A stretch of DNA of 64,000 nt, taken from positions 1 to 64,000 of the forward strand of contig DDPD01000071.1 of NCBI GenBank assembly GCA_002342025.1. The letters run 5' to 3'. A program made the position numbers and the translations under genes. Shown one piece after another: positions 9,538 through 19,655 of this stretch; the stretch's first letter is position 1; each line of letters starts with the position of its first letter. The stretch is from Moraxellaceae bacterium UBA2477 (lineage in GTDB: Bacteria; Pseudomonadota; Gammaproteobacteria; Pseudomonadales; Moraxellaceae). The notes under the pieces were generated by a model. That model did no database searches, was not told the DNA's origin, and saw nothing but the letters and a program-made list of their open reading frames with translations.

Positions 9538-10047
9538 TTGAAGAAAACTCTGGATGCCGCCGCTTTACATCTCATCGCCACGGCACTCGAAGATAGCCAA
9601 CACGCATCGGCGCAGAGCAAAAGTGGCCTCTGGGTCAGTGACCAGCCCTGCCCCCCCATGCCTCAGATGAACGCGCTGAGCTGGTTTGAAACCAGCCCTC
9701 AGAATCTATTGCAAAGCCCTTGGCAGAAACGCCATGACCTCGCCGTGACATGGTTATCGGCAGAGCTGCCTTGGCAGGATGTGCTGCACCTGCTTTCTGC
9801 CCTGCGCGACCTGCATGCCCGACAACTGTTGGCATTCGTGCCTGCCGCTGCTTGGTCGGAGCAGAATGCACTGGCACAAGCCGACCCGTTACGGGCCTTA
9901 GGTTTGCAGCAGCAAGCCCGCTTTCAACAAGGTGATGACCTGATTGAAGCGTGGAGCTTTGATATTCGCACCTACAAAACCGTTCCGGACTGGCTTAACC
10001 CACGGTTCTGGGCTAACCCCGAAAATTGGAACAAGTACCGCTGGTAA
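9538..10047 (+). CDS. DUF6231-like conserved protein
   Basis: A 169-residue protein whose C-terminus, YKTVPDWLNPRFWANPENW then KYRW, is the conserved end I associate with a Pseudomonas-type family (DUF6231). The middle resembles a degenerate methyltransferase-like alpha/beta fold but has no SAM motif I can identify. Function is unknown. The start is a TTG with GGTG 7 bases upstream; the next ATG is 40 codons in and would delete a conserved-looking region. It is divergent from the DUF2797 gene (24-base gap) and convergent with the YeaC gene. Confidence 0.65.
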   Translation: MKKTLDAAALHLIATALEDSQHASAQSKSGLWVSDQPCPPMPQMNALSWFETSPQNLLQSPWQKRHDLAVTWLSAELPWQDVLHLLSALRDLHARQLLAFVPAAAWSEQNALAQADPLRALGLQQQARFQQGDDLIEAWSFDIRTYKTVPDWLNPRFWANPENWNKYRW

Positions 10048-10056
10048 AACAACGAC

Positions 10057-10326
10057 TTAATGTAGAAACTTAACGCGCTGCTGTTCGGGATGAGGCGTGT
10101 CACACACCGCGCCTTCTTTCTCTTTTTTCTCGATGTAGCCGCTGCGCTCAGTCTGAGGCAGATGCTTGGCCTCCCACGCAATGACAGCCTGCATGCTGGT
10201 CTCCAGCTGCTCTCGTGTTAGTCGCTTGCCATCAGGCCATTTGCCCAGCTCAATGGCTTTACGCAAGTTAGCCACGATCTCGGGAGTCAGCACTTCCAGC
10301 ATGCGGGAGAGCAACACTTCGTTCAT
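10057..10326 (-). CDS. YeaC-type protein (DUF1315)
   Basis: An 89-residue protein with the DUF1315 pattern: LTPEIVANLRKAIELGKWPD, then RLTREQLETSMQAVIAWE. It corresponds to E. coli YeaC, of unknown function, small and probably cytoplasmic. The start ATG overlaps the nadK stop by 4 bases, so it is the second gene of a nadK-yeaC pair. From memory the pair is also found in Pseudomonas. Confidence 0.85.
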   Translation of the reverse strand: MNEVLLSRMLEVLTPEIVANLRKAIELGKWPDGKRLTREQLETSMQAVIAWEAKHLPQTERSGYIEKKEKEGAVCDTPHPEQQRVKFLH

Positions 10327-11213
10327 TCATTATCTCCCTGGCTGAGGTGGCTACTCCAACCCAGCTTGGTGCGGCAGGCCGCGTAAAAATCATGTCCCGG
10401 CGGATGAATCAGGCGCAACTTAAAGGGATGTTTGCGCACATACACCCAGTCGCCCGCCTTCAGCATTTGCCCCGGTTGGCCGTCCGCACTCACACGAGGT
10501 GGAATATCGGACAGCACCTGAATCTTAATTTCGCTTTCGCCATCCACCACAATGGGGCGACTACTCAGCGTGTGCGGGTGCATTGGCACCAGCCCCATCG
10601 CATCCAGACGCGGATGCAAAATGGGGCCACCACCCGATAAGGCATAGGCCGTGGAGCCCGTGGGGGTACACACAATTAAACCGTCTGAGCGCAGGCGATA
10701 GACAAACTCGCCTTCCACATAGAGCTCAAACTCAATCATGTGCACGGTCTTGCCGGTATGCAAGATGACATCGTTAAGCGCCAACATATCGCCCAGCACG
10801 AGGCCGTCGCGACACACCTCGGCACTCAGCATAAAGCGCTTATCTTCAGCAAAGTCACCCCGTAATACCGCTCCCAGCTTAGCTTCCAGCTCACTAGGCG
10901 CGACATCCGTGAGAAAGCCTAAGCGGCCACGGTTAATGCCTAACACCGGCGTATTCGAGCGCGCCAAGGCTCTTGCGGCATGCAGGAGCGAGCCATCGCC
11001 TCCGACTACAATCACGAGGTCACAGGCTTCGCCCAGCGATTGCCGGGAGCACATTTGTATGTCGTTGCGGGAGGGCAACAGCGCCGCGGTATCTTCATCA
11101 AACAAGACACGCCGCCCCTGACCTTCAAGGTAGCGCTGAACGTCGAGCAGGGTATCGGCGACGGCGGTATTACCGGGTCGGCCCATTAGGCCAATATTGC
11201 GGAACCATTCCAT
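10323..11213 (-). CDS. nadK: NAD kinase
   Basis: Phosphorylates NAD+ to NADP+ in the cytosol. The 296-residue protein has the nucleotide motif VVGGDGSLLHAAR, with the catalytic GGDG Asp at about residue 72. It also has GINRGRLGFLTD, the NAD-binding GSTAYALSGGGPI and the C-terminal ADGQ segment. Length equals that of E. coli NadK (292). It overlaps the downstream YeaC-type gene by 4 bases. Confidence 0.97.
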   Translation of the reverse strand: MEWFRNIGLMGRPGNTAVADTLLDVQRYLEGQGRRVLFDEDTAALLPSRNDIQMCSRQSLGEACDLVIVVGGDGSLLHAARALARSNTPVLGINRGRLGFLTDVAPSELEAKLGAVLRGDFAEDKRFMLSAEVCRDGLVLGDMLALNDVILHTGKTVHMIEFELYVEGEFVYRLRSDGLIVCTPTGSTAYALSGGGPILHPRLDAMGLVPMHPHTLSSRPIVVDGESEIKIQVLSDIPPRVSADGQPGQMLKAGDWVYVRKHPFKLRLIHPPGHDFYAACRTKLGWSSHLSQGDNE

Positions 11214-11274
11214 GAGCGAACCATCTCTTGAGATGGCGCGAGTCTAGCGTTTGCTAGGCGTCACGGAAAGGGTA

Positions 11275-11382
11275 TTACAGTTCAGTCGCATCATCGGAGC
11301 TTGCGCCAAGCTCATCGCTGGCATCTATATCCGCAGCAAACCACACGTCCAAAAACTCTTCTCGTTCCATATCCATAGTCAT
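11275..11382 (-). CDS. Possible acidic 35-residue small ORF
   Basis: In the 253-base gap between the QueD-family gene and nadK, an ATG at 11382 opens a 35-codon frame ending at TAA 11275-11277. The peptide starts MTMDMEREEFLDVWF and ends SSDDATEL. It is strongly acidic, with about twelve Asp/Glu. Upstream is ACGAGAGC, a modest ribosome binding site; ATG codons three and five residues in are alternatives. I do not recognise a family. A chance ORF cannot be excluded, but it fills most of an otherwise empty gap in a dense region. Confidence 0.3.
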   Translation of the reverse strand: MTMDMEREEFLDVWFAADIDASDELGASSDDATEL

Positions 11383-11466
11383 GCTCTCGTTATTTTCTCT
11401 TCGGTATGAACGAAGGAAAACAGAGAAAGATGACAATGCGATGACGCGAGCGACGACTCAGTGCGG

Positions 11467-12060
11467 CTATTTAACTTGTAGGGTCACAGCGGGGTTGCGC
11501 TGACGCTGGCCACTCAGCAGGCGCTGCCATAAGGACGCATCCGGCCATTCGGCTTGAACTTGCTCGGAGAACACGATGCGTTCCAAGGCAATGTCACCCA
11601 TGCGCGGGTTTTCTATGTCGGCGCGGAAGCATTGGGCATAGCCCGTTGCGGTTTCATGCACGATGACTGAGTTCAGACGAACGTCTTGCTCGCCATTGGC
11701 CATATCGGTCAGCGCTAAAACACGGTCTACCAGCACAAACATGACGCGTGAGAATTGTTCTGCCGATGGCGATACGGGCAATGCAATCCAACGAGCGCTG
11801 AATTTACGGCAGGCATCGAGATATTCCGCGTCGTCTTGATCCCAGAACGCCACGGCATGGTCAAAGCTGTCGATTAGCGTACGAATATCGCCCTTCATTA
11901 AGCCAAAGTCATAGACCATTTGGCCATGATCCAGGGCGTTGGCCTCTAGCAAAATTTCGACCTGATAGCTGTGGCCGTGAATGGATCGACGACAGCGATC
12001 GCTGCTGCAATTGCGCACAATGTGGGCATTCTCGAAGCGAAACAGCTTACGAATCAGCAT
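11467..12060 (-). CDS. queD: 6-carboxytetrahydropterin synthase/PTPS-family protein
   Basis: A 197-residue member of the 6-pyruvoyl-tetrahydropterin synthase fold, longer than E. coli QueD (121). The zinc histidines are in FRFENAHIV and HGHSYQVEI, with the cysteine-containing NCSSDRC between them. MVYDFGLMK and the FDHAVAF catalytic region follow. QueD converts dihydroneopterin triphosphate to carboxytetrahydropterin for queuosine. The extra C-terminal 60 or so residues mean a related pterin role is possible. The start is set at MLIRKLFRF, which matches the fold; an ATG twelve codons upstream is possible. Neither has a clear ribosome binding site. It stands alone, divergent from mdh. Confidence 0.8.
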   Translation of the reverse strand: MLIRKLFRFENAHIVRNCSSDRCRRSIHGHSYQVEILLEANALDHGQMVYDFGLMKGDIRTLIDSFDHAVAFWDQDDAEYLDACRKFSARWIALPVSPSAEQFSRVMFVLVDRVLALTDMANGEQDVRLNSVIVHETATGYAQCFRADIENPRMGDIALERIVFSEQVQAEWPDASLWQRLLSGQRQRNPAVTLQVK

Positions 12061-12258
12061 GAAGACGGGCCAGAGCGTGAGATTAGAGGGGGTCATTCTA
12101 GCAAATATCCGCTAGAAGCAGTCGCTGAACGGCGGCATTTTCGGTCGCATCTTCATAAACGCGTCGTGTAGAATCGCCACCGGACCTTTTGCCGCTGCGC
12201 CATCCCCGACCCGGGGGCCAACAGCGGTATAAACAAACGCCCTACCAGGAGTTTTATC

Positions 12259-13245
12259 ATGAAGCAGCCCGTACGCGTGGCAGTCACCGGCGCCGCCGGC
12301 CAAATTGGTTACAGCCTGTTGTTCCGCATCGCCTCTGGCGAAATGCTGGGCAAAGACCAGCCGGTAATTTTGCAGATGCTGGAAGTGCCATTTGAGAAAG
12401 CTCAGGCTGCTCTCAAAGGCGTCATGATGGAACTCGAAGATTGCGCATTCCCGCTGCTGGCCGGCATGGTCGGTACCGATGACCCGCGCGTTGCCTTCAA
12501 AGATGTTGACTACGCCCTGCTCGTCGGTGCTCGTCCCCGTGGCCCCGGCATGGAACGCAAGGACCTGCTGTCGGCTAACGCTGAAATCTTCACCGTGCAA
12601 GGCAAGGCGCTGAATGATGTCGCTTCGCGCAACGTGAAAGTGCTGGTGGTTGGCAACCCGGCTAACACCAACGCTTACATCGCCATGAAGTCGGCTCCTG
12701 ATCTGCCCGTGAAGAACTTCACTGCCATGTTGCGTCTCGATCACAACCGCGCCCTCTCGCAGATCGCCGGCAAGACAGGCAAGGCCGTTGCTGATATCGA
12801 GAAGATGGTCGTGTGGGGCAACCACTCGCCAACCATGTACGCCGACTATCGTTTTGCCACAATTGCTGGCGAAAGCGTCAAAGCCATGATCAACGACGAA
12901 GAATGGAACAAGAACGTGTTCCTGCCGACTGTCGGCAAGCGCGGCGCAGCTATCATTGAAGCGCGTGGTTTGTCGTCGGCTGCTTCCGCTGCTAACGCTG
13001 CCATCGATCACATGCGCGACTGGGCCCTGGGCACCAACGGCAAGTGGGTCACCATGGGCGTGCCATCCGATGGCTCCTACGGTATCCCAGAAGAAGTCAT
13101 GTACGGTGTACCCGTTACCTGTGCCAACGGCGAATACACCCGCATTGAAGGCCTGGAAGTGGATGCATTCTCGCGTGAGCGTATGGACTTCACGCTGAAC
13201 GAATTGCTGGAAGAGCGTGAAGGCGTTAAGCACCTGCTGCCATAA
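12259..13245 (+). CDS. mdh: Malate dehydrogenase
   Basis: Interconverts malate and oxaloacetate with NAD in the TCA cycle. At 328 residues it is the longer MDH type 2 found in beta- and some gammaproteobacteria, rather than the 312-residue E. coli type. The NAD-binding loop [19 protein letters not shown] is near residue 10, the substrate loop is [15 protein letters not shown], and the catalytic histidine is in [10 protein letters not shown]. The ATG follows an AGGAG binding site with 8 bases between. A strong terminator follows, so it is likely monocistronic. Confidence 0.97.
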   Translation: MKQPVRVAVTGAAGQIGYSLLFRIASGEMLGKDQPVILQMLEVPFEKAQAALKGVMMELEDCAFPLLAGMVGTDDPRVAFKDVDYALLVGARPRGPGMERKDLLSANAEIFTVQGKALNDVASRNVKVLVVGNPANTNAYIAMKSAPDLPVKNFTAMLRLDHNRALSQIAGKTGKAVADIEKMVVWGNHSPTMYADYRFATIAGESVKAMINDEEWNKNVFLPTVGKRGAAIIEARGLSSAASAANAAIDHMRDWALGTNGKWVTMGVPSDGSYGIPEEVMYGVPVTCANGEYTRIEGLEVDAFSRERMDFTLNELLEEREGVKHLLP

Positions 13246-13268
13246 GGCTTCTGCTTAAAACCCACCGC

Positions 13269-13303
13269 AAAAAATAGACCCGCTTCGGCGGGTTTATTTT
13301 TTT
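13269..13303 (+). terminator. Intrinsic terminator after mdh
   Basis: A cccgc-TTCG-gcggg stem-loop with a stabilising tetraloop, extended by A/T pairs, is followed by a run of seven Ts on the plus strand 24 bases after the mdh stop. The flanking A-run would let it work in reverse as well. Confidence 0.9.
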
Positions 13304-13344
13304 AAAAAGCGTCAATTAATTTATCCACTTTTGCACGCAATTCG

Positions 13345-13364
13345 TCGGATTCATTCGAATCCGA
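13345..13364. promoter_or_regulatory. Dyad in the protease upstream region
   Basis: A perfect inverted repeat, tcggattc-attc-gaatccga, lies 92 bases before the subtilase start. It is not followed by a T tract on either strand, so it looks more like an operator or leader hairpin than a terminator. The rest of 13304-13455 is A/T-rich and I see no clear promoter consensus. Confidence 0.35.
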
Positions 13365-13455
13365 AAAATGTTGTGTTTTCTTTTTATTGTCATTTTGAAA
13401 TGTTAAGTTACAGCTCGCCAGGACGGCTCAAAATTCAATAACTCCGAGAGCCAAA

Positions 13456-15024
13456 ATGCTTAAACCAGCACTCTGTTTATTCACACTCTTTGCTTCAATT
13501 CACGCCACCGCATCAACCCCAACACCTAAGGCCGGGCCTATTCCGAACCAATACATCGTTCGTTTGAATATGGATCTTGCCAAACAACAACTGGGGCTTG
13601 TCCGCGTTGACCAAGTCGCCCAGAGCCTGCTCGGCACCCTGGGTGTCGGTAAAGTTCAGCATATCTATGAACATGCACTGAATGGCTTTTCGGTAAGCAT
13701 GACGCCATTGCAAGCCAAGTTGCTTGGTGCCTTACCGATTGTTCAGGCCATTGAACCAGATCAGTGGGTAGGGATTGCAGCCACTCAAGCCAACCCACCC
13801 TATGGCTTGGACCGTATTGACCAAGTCTCGTTGCCGCTCAATAACACATACAACTATGCTGATAGCGCGGGCCAAGGCGTACACGTTTATATTTTAGACA
13901 CTGGGCTTCGCGCCACGCACAGTGATTTCATTGGTCGTGTTGGCACGGGTCGCAACTTTGCGCCGAACAGTTCAAGCCCACTTAACACCTCTACCGACCC
14001 CAATAATACAAGCGATTGTCAAGGTCACGGCACCCACGTCGCCGGAACTGCAGTGGGCACTCAGTATGGTGTGGCTAAAAAAGCCACCGTGCATGCCGTT
14101 CGCGTGCTCGGTTGTGATGGTTCCGGTTCCAACTCGGGCGTCATTGCCGGTGTGGATTGGGTCGTTGCGAATAAGCAACTCCCCGCAGTCGCCAACATGT
14201 CTTTAGGCGGCGGTGCTTCCAGCGCGCTAGATGACGCCGTGAAACGCGCCACGGCTGCAGGTGTGACATTTGTGGTTGCCGCAGGTAACGACAACACGAA
14301 TGCCTGTAATGGCTCGCCCAATCGCGTACCAGAAGCGGTCACGGTAGGGGCCAGCACGAGAACAGACAGCCGTGCTAGCTACTCCAACTTCGGCACCTGC
14401 CTTGATTTGTTTGCGCCGGGCGATGCGACCGTGTCTGCCAGCCATAACAGTGATAACGGCACAGCGACGCTGAGCGGGACCTCGATGGCCTCGCCACACG
14501 TGGCCGGTGCTGCTGCGCTCTTCTTGTCTGCCAATCCAACGGCAACGCCTGCGCAAGTGTCTAATGCCTTGGTGACTCAGGCGACGGCTAACAAAATCAC
14601 CAGTGCTGGCACAGGCTCCGTGAACAAGCTGTTGAATGTCACGTCACTGGGCGGCCCCGTCAGCACGGTTCCAACAGATCCACCCACCACGCCAACCGAG
14701 CCATGCACCAGCTCAGGCGCTGGCAAAAACTGCACGCTGTACACTTTTAGCGCCAGTAACGGTAGCGCAACATTGGCACCCAATAGCAATGGCTTTAGTG
14801 CCAGCGGTAACTTGAATGGTTACCTGCAATTGCCAGCAGGCATGACAGCGACGATTACCCTGCAGCGCTTAACACGCAGCCTCTTCTCAAGTAGCTGGAG
14901 CAATGTGGCGAGCAGCAGCACGGGCACACTAAAAACCACCAATCAATCCAGTGCAACCTATCGCTGGCGCATCGCCGTCACGGCAGGCAGTGGCACAGTG
15001 AAGTTCTACGGTCAGCCTAACTGA
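13456..15024 (+). CDS. Secreted subtilisin-like serine protease (S8)
   Basis: A 522-residue pre-pro-protease. A signal peptide covers about residues 1-20, ending at ATAS. An I9-type inhibitor propeptide follows (YIVRLNMD to about residue 105). The catalytic domain carries Asp148 ([12 protein letters not shown]), His191 (GHGTHVAGT), oxyanion Asn278 (AAGND) and Ser343 ([12 protein letters not shown]), the complete triad of the proteinase K branch. A Pro/Thr linker ([12 protein letters not shown]) leads to a Ser/Thr/Asn-rich C-terminal beta domain of about 100 residues, possibly PPC-like and removed on maturation. Exported and probably released for extracellular proteolysis. It is transcribed alone between two strong hairpins. 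Confidence 0.93.
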   Translation: MLKPALCLFTLFASIHATASTPTPKAGPIPNQYIVRLNMDLAKQQLGLVRVDQVAQSLLGTLGVGKVQHIYEHALNGFSVSMTPLQAKLLGALPIVQAIEPDQWVGIAATQANPPYGLDRIDQVSLPLNNTYNYADSAGQGVHVYILDTGLRATHSDFIGRVGTGRNFAPNSSSPLNTSTDPNNTSDCQGHGTHVAGTAVGTQYGVAKKATVHAVRVLGCDGSGSNSGVIAGVDWVVANKQLPAVANMSLGGGASSALDDAVKRATAAGVTFVVAAGNDNTNACNGSPNRVPEAVTVGASTRTDSRASYSNFGTCLDLFAPGDATVSASHNSDNGTATLSGTSMASPHVAGAAALFLSANPTATPAQVSNALVTQATANKITSAGTGSVNKLLNVTSLGGPVSTVPTDPPTTPTEPCTSSGAGKNCTLYTFSASNGSATLAPNSNGFSASGNLNGYLQLPAGMTATITLQRLTRSLFSSSWSNVASSSTGTLKTTNQSSATYRWRIAVTAGSGTVKFYGQPN

Positions 15025-15042
15025 TCGCTGACCGTTTCTTGG

Positions 15043-15091
15043 GTCAACAAAAAGCCCGGTTAGCGATGCGCTAACCGGGCTTTTTGTTGAC
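15043..15091. terminator. Bidirectional terminator with 23-bp perfect arms
   Basis: Between the convergent subtilase and nfuA genes there is a perfect inverted repeat: 23-bp arms around a 3-base loop. The core is aagcccggttagcg facing its complement. The arms end in A and T tracts, giving a U-run in both directions. Confidence 0.93.
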
Positions 15092-15095
15092 GCCA

Positions 15096-15734
15096 TTATT
15101 TGAAGTAGGCGTTTTCTTTTTTACTGTGGTCCGTGCTGTCAGTGACGCGGGCCAACTCAGGGATCTGTGCCTTCAGCGTGGTCTCAACGCCTTGCTTCAG
15201 TGTCATATCCACGGCGGAGCAGCCTTGGCAGCCGCCACCAAATTTCAGCACAGCTGTCCAACCATGGTCTGGATCGTTGTAGCACTCCAGCAAGCTGACA
15301 CTGCCATTGTGGGCGGCCAAACCTGGGTTCACTTCCGCAAATAAAACATGATTGATACGTTCTTCGATGGGGCTATCGGAAGAAATATTCGGCACCTTGG
15401 AGCGTGGCGCTTTAAAGGTGAGCTGACCACCCATGCGGTCTTTGTTGTAATCAATAACGGCATCGACCAAATACGTCACCGAGCGCGCATCCACATAGGC
15501 GGGGAAGCCCTCGTAATCGATACGCACATCTTCCGACTTTTCTTCGCCGAGCGTGCAGTATGCCATACAACATTCAGCGCGAGGCGTTCCTGGGTTCTCT
15601 ACAAAGATACGCACGCCAATGCCAGCGCTATTCTGCTTAGCCAACAATTCGCGCAAATACGCTTGAGCGGACTCAGTGATAACCATGTTGCTGGTCAGTT
15701 CACTGGTCTCTGCGTTGTTTACTGCATCACTCAT
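15096..15734 (-). CDS. nfuA: Fe-S biogenesis scaffold/carrier NfuA
   Basis: A 212-residue protein with an N-terminal degenerate A-type domain ([16 protein letters not shown]) and a C-terminal Nfu domain with the CxxC motif [14 protein letters not shown]. It carries 4Fe-4S clusters to apo-enzymes, chiefly under oxidative stress or iron limitation. The N-terminus runs about 16 residues longer than in E. coli NfuA; a start at MVITESAQ is possible. Its ATG has AAGGGG upstream and an extended -10 promoter (separate entry). It is divergent from metH. Confidence 0.95.
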   Translation of the reverse strand: MSDAVNNAETSELTSNMVITESAQAYLRELLAKQNSAGIGVRIFVENPGTPRAECCMAYCTLGEEKSEDVRIDYEGFPAYVDARSVTYLVDAVIDYNKDRMGGQLTFKAPRSKVPNISSDSPIEERINHVLFAEVNPGLAAHNGSVSLLECYNDPDHGWTAVLKFGGGCQGCSAVDMTLKQGVETTLKAQIPELARVTDSTDHSKKENAYFK

Positions 15735-15769
15735 TAAGAGCCCCTTAGGCGGAATTCAAACGATAGCTG

Positions 15770-15796
15770 ATTATAGCAGGCCTGTGGCATCTGCAA
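15770..15796 (-). promoter_or_regulatory. nfuA promoter (extended -10)
   Basis: On the minus strand TATAAT (15770-15775) is preceded by TGC, an extended -10 element. TTGCAG lies at 15791-15796 with a short 15-base spacer. It is 36 bases upstream of the nfuA start. I see no IscR-type site. Confidence 0.5.
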
Positions 15797-15826
15797 GACA
15801 GGACTCATGCTAACAGCTCTGCTACA

Positions 15827-15850
15827 CTATCCATCCATTTTTTTGGATAG
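15827..15850 (+). other. Dyad immediately before the metH start
   Basis: Arms ctatcc (15827-15832) and ggatag (15845-15850) enclose a 12-base loop ending in seven Ts. The right arm directly abuts the first ATG and contains the only GGA-like ribosome binding sequence, so pairing would hide it. No cobalamin or SAH riboswitch consensus is visible in the 116-base nfuA-metH gap. Confidence 0.3.
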
Positions 15851-18800
15851 ATGCCACCTCTAATGTCCAAGTCATTGTTAGCCAACACCGCCGCACGAGA
15901 AGTCCGGGTCCAGCAACTTCAGCAGGCCCTGCAAGAACGCATTCTAATTATCGATGGCGCCATGGGCACCATGATTCAACGCCATAAGCTGGAAGAAGCG
16001 GACTATCGCGGTGAGCGCTTTGCCGATTGGCCACGTGACGTGAAGGGTAACAACGATCTTTTGGTGCTGAGTAACCCCAGCATTATTGCCGGTATTCATG
16101 ATGCGTATTGCGCCGCCGGCGCCGATATTCTGGAAACCAACTCCTTTAATGGCACGCAAGTGTCCATGGCTGACTATGGCATGGAGTCTCTGGTTACTGA
16201 GCTCAACCGCGAGGCTGCAGCCCTCGCCCGGCGTGTGGCCGATGAATGGACAGCACGCGAGCCGCATAAGCCGCGTTTTGTAGCTGGGGTTCTTGGCCCA
16301 ACCTCGCGCACCTGCTCTATTTCTCCGGATGTGAATAACCCTGCCTTCCGCAACGTCAGCTTTGATGAGCTAGTGGTGAACTATCGCGAGGCCACCTTTG
16401 CGCTCATCGATGGCGGCGCAGACATCATTTTGATTGAAACCGTCTTTGATACGCTCAACGCCAAAGCCGCTATTTTTGCTGTGCAGGATGTGTTTGAAGA
16501 GATTAGATTCACCCTGCCCATCATGATCTCCGGCACGATTACCGATGCTTCTGGCCGAACCTTATCGGGTCAAACCGCAGAAGCCTTCTGGAACTCAGTG
16601 CGTCATGCCAAGCCAATTTCGATTGGTTTTAACTGTGCGCTTGGCGGCAAAGAGTTACGCCCGTACGTGCAAGAGCTGGCCAACAAGGCAGATACCTTTG
16701 TTAGCGCCCACCCCAATGCGGGCCTGCCGAATGCTTTTGGCGAATACGACGAGACCGCCGAAGAAACCGCCGCCATCATTGAAGAGTTTGCTGCGAGCGG
16801 CTTTCTCAATATCGTGGGGGGGTGCTGCGGCACCACGCCAGAGCATATCAAAGCCATCGCCAAAGCCGTTGCTAAGTATCCCCGCCGCGTAGTGCCGAGC
16901 TTCACACCGGCCTGCAAGCTCTCCGGGCTAGAGCCTTTTACGATCGACGAAAGCAGCCTATTCGTAAACGTCGGCGAGCGCACCAATGTCACCGGCTCGA
17001 AGAAGTTCGCCCGTCTGATCCGCGAAGAGAACTATCAGGAAGCGCTGGCGATTGCCCGCGAGCAGGTCGAGGCAGGCGCACAGATCATCGACATCAACAT
17101 GGACGAAGGCATGCTCGACTCCGAGCGCGCCATGGTCACCTTCCTCAACATGGTCGCCACCGAGCCAGACATCTGCCGCGTGCCGATCATGGTCGACTCG
17201 TCGAAATGGGAAATCATTGAAGCAGGTCTAAAGTGCATCCAGGGCAAGTCGGTGGTGAACTCGATCTCGATGAAGGAAGGTATTCCCGAGTTCGTCGCCC
17301 GCGCCAAGCTGTGTATGCGCTACGGTGCAGCGGTCATCGTCATGGCATTCGACGAGCAGGGCCAGGCCGACACCGAGGCGCGCAAGAACGAGATCTGCAA
17401 GCGCTCCTACGACATTCTGGTGAATGAAGTCGGCTTCCCGCCGGAAGACATCATCTTCGACCCGAATGTGTTCGCGGTCGCCACTGGCATTGAAGAGCAC
17501 AACAACTACGCTGTCGACTTCATCAATTCTTGCGCCTTCATCAAGCGCGAACTGCCCTACGCGAAGATCTCCGGCGGCATTTCCAATGTGTCGTTTTCGT
17601 TCCGTGGCAACGAGCCGGTGCGCGAGGCTATCCACTCGGTCTTCCTCTACTACGCGATTCGCAACGGCCTGACGATGGGCATCGTCAACGCCGGTCAGCT
17701 TGCTATCTATGAAGATATTCCGGCTGAGTTGAAAGCGCGTGTTGAAGACGTGGTACTAAACCTTCGCGATGACGGCACCGAGCGCCTACTGGAAATCGCC
17801 GAGCAGTTCCGTGGCGATGGCAGCAAGGCCGTGGTGGAAGATGCCGCATGGCGCAGCCTGCCAGTAGGCAAGCGCCTCGAACACGCGCTGGTGAAAGGCA
17901 TCACTACCTTTATTGTTGAAGATACGGAAGAGGCCCGGCTGTCGGTAGCGCGCCCGATTCATGTCATTGAAGGCCCGCTCATGGATGGCATGAACGTAGT
18001 CGGCGACCTCTTCGGTGCTGGCAAGATGTTCCTGCCGCAGGTGGTTAAATCAGCCCGAGTCATGAAGCAGGCCGTTGCTCACCTGATCCCCTTTATTGAA
18101 GAGGAAAAAAACGGCGTCGTAGAGGCCAAAGGCAAAGTGCTTATGGCCACGGTCAAAGGTGACGTGCATGACATCGGCAAGAACATTGTGGGTGTGGTGC
18201 TTGGTTGCAACGGCTACGACATTGTCGATCTCGGGGTCATGGTGTCTTGCGAGAAAATCCTGCAAGTCGCCCGCGACGAGAAGGTCGACATTATTGGCTT
18301 GTCCGGTCTCATCACGCCGTCACTGGACGAGATGGTGCATGTTGCGCGCGAAATGCAACGCCAAGGCTTTACGATTCCGCTCATGATCGGTGGCGCGACA
18401 ACGTCGAAAGCGCACACCGCCGTGAAGATTGACCCGCAATACAAAAACGATGCCGTGATTTATGTCGCAGACGCCTCTCGCGCTGTGGGTGTTGTCACCA
18501 CGCTACTCAGCAAGGACATGAAGCCAGCGTACATTGCTGAGCGCCGAACGGAGTACGCGGAGGTACGCGAGCGCATCAACAACCGCCAACCCCGTGGCGA
18601 GCGCGTACCTTATGCTCAGGCAGTTTCCCAAGGCTTAGCTACCGATTGGACGAATGCGAACCCCGTTGCTCCCAACACACCCGGCATCACGGTATTTGAC
18701 CACTACCCGCTTGAGGAACTGGTGTCGTACTTTGACTGGACACCTTTCTTTATTTCCTGGGACCTGCACGGCAAGTACCCCAAAATTTTGCACGATGAAG

Positions 18801-19591
18801 TCGTTGGCGAAGCAGCACGCAGCCTCTTTGCCGATGCACAGAATATGTTGCAAGAGCTCATCGCCAATAAAACACTGCGGGCTCGCGGCGTGATTGGGTT
18901 GTGGCCAGCTAACCGCACCGGCAGTGACGACATTCAACTGTGGCAGGATGCCGACCGAACGGATGTGCTCGGACAGATTCATTGCTTGCGTCAGCAGAGC
19001 GAAAAAGTCAGTGGCAAGCCCAACTACTCCTTAGCTGACTTCGTCGCACCACTCGACAGTGGCATTGCCGATTATGTGGGCGGGTTTGCGGTGTCGGTTC
19101 ACGGAGCCGATGAGTTAGCGGAACAGTATGAACGCGCCGGCGATATGTATAACGGCATTCTGGTGAAAGCCTTGGCCGATCGCTTTGCAGAAGCGCTGGC
19201 TGAGTGCTTGCACCGTCGTGTCCGTAAGGAGTTCTGGGGTTATGCGCCGGATGAGACCCTAGATAACGCCGATCTCATCGCCGAAAAATATGTGGGTATT
19301 CGCCCCGCGCCGGGTTACCCCGCTTGCCCGGAGCACAGTGAAAAAGCTGAGCTGTTCCGCTGGCTAGATGCACCGAAAAATGCCGGCATGCAGCTTACCG
19401 AGCATTTCGCCATGCTGCCCGCCTCGGCTGTCTCTGGTTGGTATTTTGCCCACCCACAAGCCACCTACTTTAACGTGGGCAAAATCGACCGTGATCAGGT
19501 TGAAAACTACGCGGCTCGCAAGGGTTGGGACATGGCGACCGCTGAACGTTGGCTATCGCCAAATTTGGGGTATGATCCGGACAGAAATTAA
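15851..19591 (+). CDS. metH: Cobalamin-dependent methionine synthase
   Basis: At 1246 residues this is full length for MetH (E. coli 1227). Domains in order: homocysteine-binding barrel with zinc cysteines in GFNCALGG and [10 protein letters not shown]; pterin-binding barrel ([21 protein letters not shown]); cobalamin cap; B12-binding Rossmann domain with [11 protein letters not shown], the DxHxxG base-off histidine, near residue 770; and the C-terminal SAM-binding reactivation domain ending around [12 protein letters not shown]. It transfers methyl from methyl-tetrahydrofolate to homocysteine in the cytosol. A second ATG 12 bases downstream is an alternative start. It shows that the cell uses cobalamin, which bears on the B12-type photoreceptor at 42937. 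Confidence 0.97.
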   Translation: MPPLMSKSLLANTAAREVRVQQLQQALQERILIIDGAMGTMIQRHKLEEADYRGERFADWPRDVKGNNDLLVLSNPSIIAGIHDAYCAAGADILETNSFNGTQVSMADYGMESLVTELNREAAALARRVADEWTAREPHKPRFVAGVLGPTSRTCSISPDVNNPAFRNVSFDELVVNYREATFALIDGGADIILIETVFDTLNAKAAIFAVQDVFEEIRFTLPIMISGTITDASGRTLSGQTAEAFWNSVRHAKPISIGFNCALGGKELRPYVQELANKADTFVSAHPNAGLPNAFGEYDETAEETAAIIEEFAASGFLNIVGGCCGTTPEHIKAIAKAVAKYPRRVVPSFTPACKLSGLEPFTIDESSLFVNVGERTNVTGSKKFARLIREENYQEALAIAREQVEAGAQIIDINMDEGMLDSERAMVTFLNMVATEPDICRVPIMVDSSKWEIIEAGLKCIQGKSVVNSISMKEGIPEFVARAKLCMRYGAAVIVMAFDEQGQADTEARKNEICKRSYDILVNEVGFPPEDIIFDPNVFAVATGIEEHNNYAVDFINSCAFIKRELPYAKISGGISNVSFSFRGNEPVREAIHSVFLYYAIRNGLTMGIVNAGQLAIYEDIPAELKARVEDVVLNLRDDGTERLLEIAEQFRGDGSKAVVEDAAWRSLPVGKRLEHALVKGITTFIVEDTEEARLSVARPIHVIEGPLMDGMNVVGDLFGAGKMFLPQVVKSARVMKQAVAHLIPFIEEEKNGVVEAKGKVLMATVKGDVHDIGKNIVGVVLGCNGYDIVDLGVMVSCEKILQVARDEKVDIIGLSGLITPSLDEMVHVAREMQRQGFTIPLMIGGATTSKAHTAVKIDPQYKNDAVIYVADASRAVGVVTTLLSKDMKPAYIAERRTEYAEVRERINNRQPRGERVPYAQAVSQGLATDWTNANPVAPNTPGITVFDHYPLEELVSYFDWTPFFISWDLHGKYPKILHDEVVGEAARSLFADAQNMLQELIANKTLRARGVIGLWPANRTGSDDIQLWQDADRTDVLGQIHCLRQQSEKVSGKPNYSLADFVAPLDSGIADYVGGFAVSVHGADELAEQYERAGDMYNGILVKALADRFAEALAECLHRRVRKEFWGYAPDETLDNADLIAEKYVGIRPAPGYPACPEHSEKAELFRWLDAPKNAGMQLTEHFAMLPASAVSGWYFAHPQATYFNVGKIDRDQVENYAARKGWDMATAERWLSPNLGYDPDRN

Positions 19592-19655
19592 CCACCCGGC
19601 GCGACTCTGTCGTGACCGGCCGCCAGTAAGAGCGGGTCATCAGACGGAGTTTCGC

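Noticed and set aside
11383..11466. Hairpin cttcg-N7-cgaag in the queD-nadK gap as a terminator
   Set aside because: The arms are 5 bp and no T run follows on either strand, so it was not annotated.
12112..13233. Open frame of 373 codons antisense to mdh
   Set aside because: It covers almost exactly the mdh gene on the other strand, has no recognisable motif and no ribosome binding site.
15735..15850. Cobalamin riboswitch upstream of metH
   Set aside because: No B12-box sequence (AGYCMGgAgaCCkGCc-like) or large multi-stem leader is visible in the 116-base gap.
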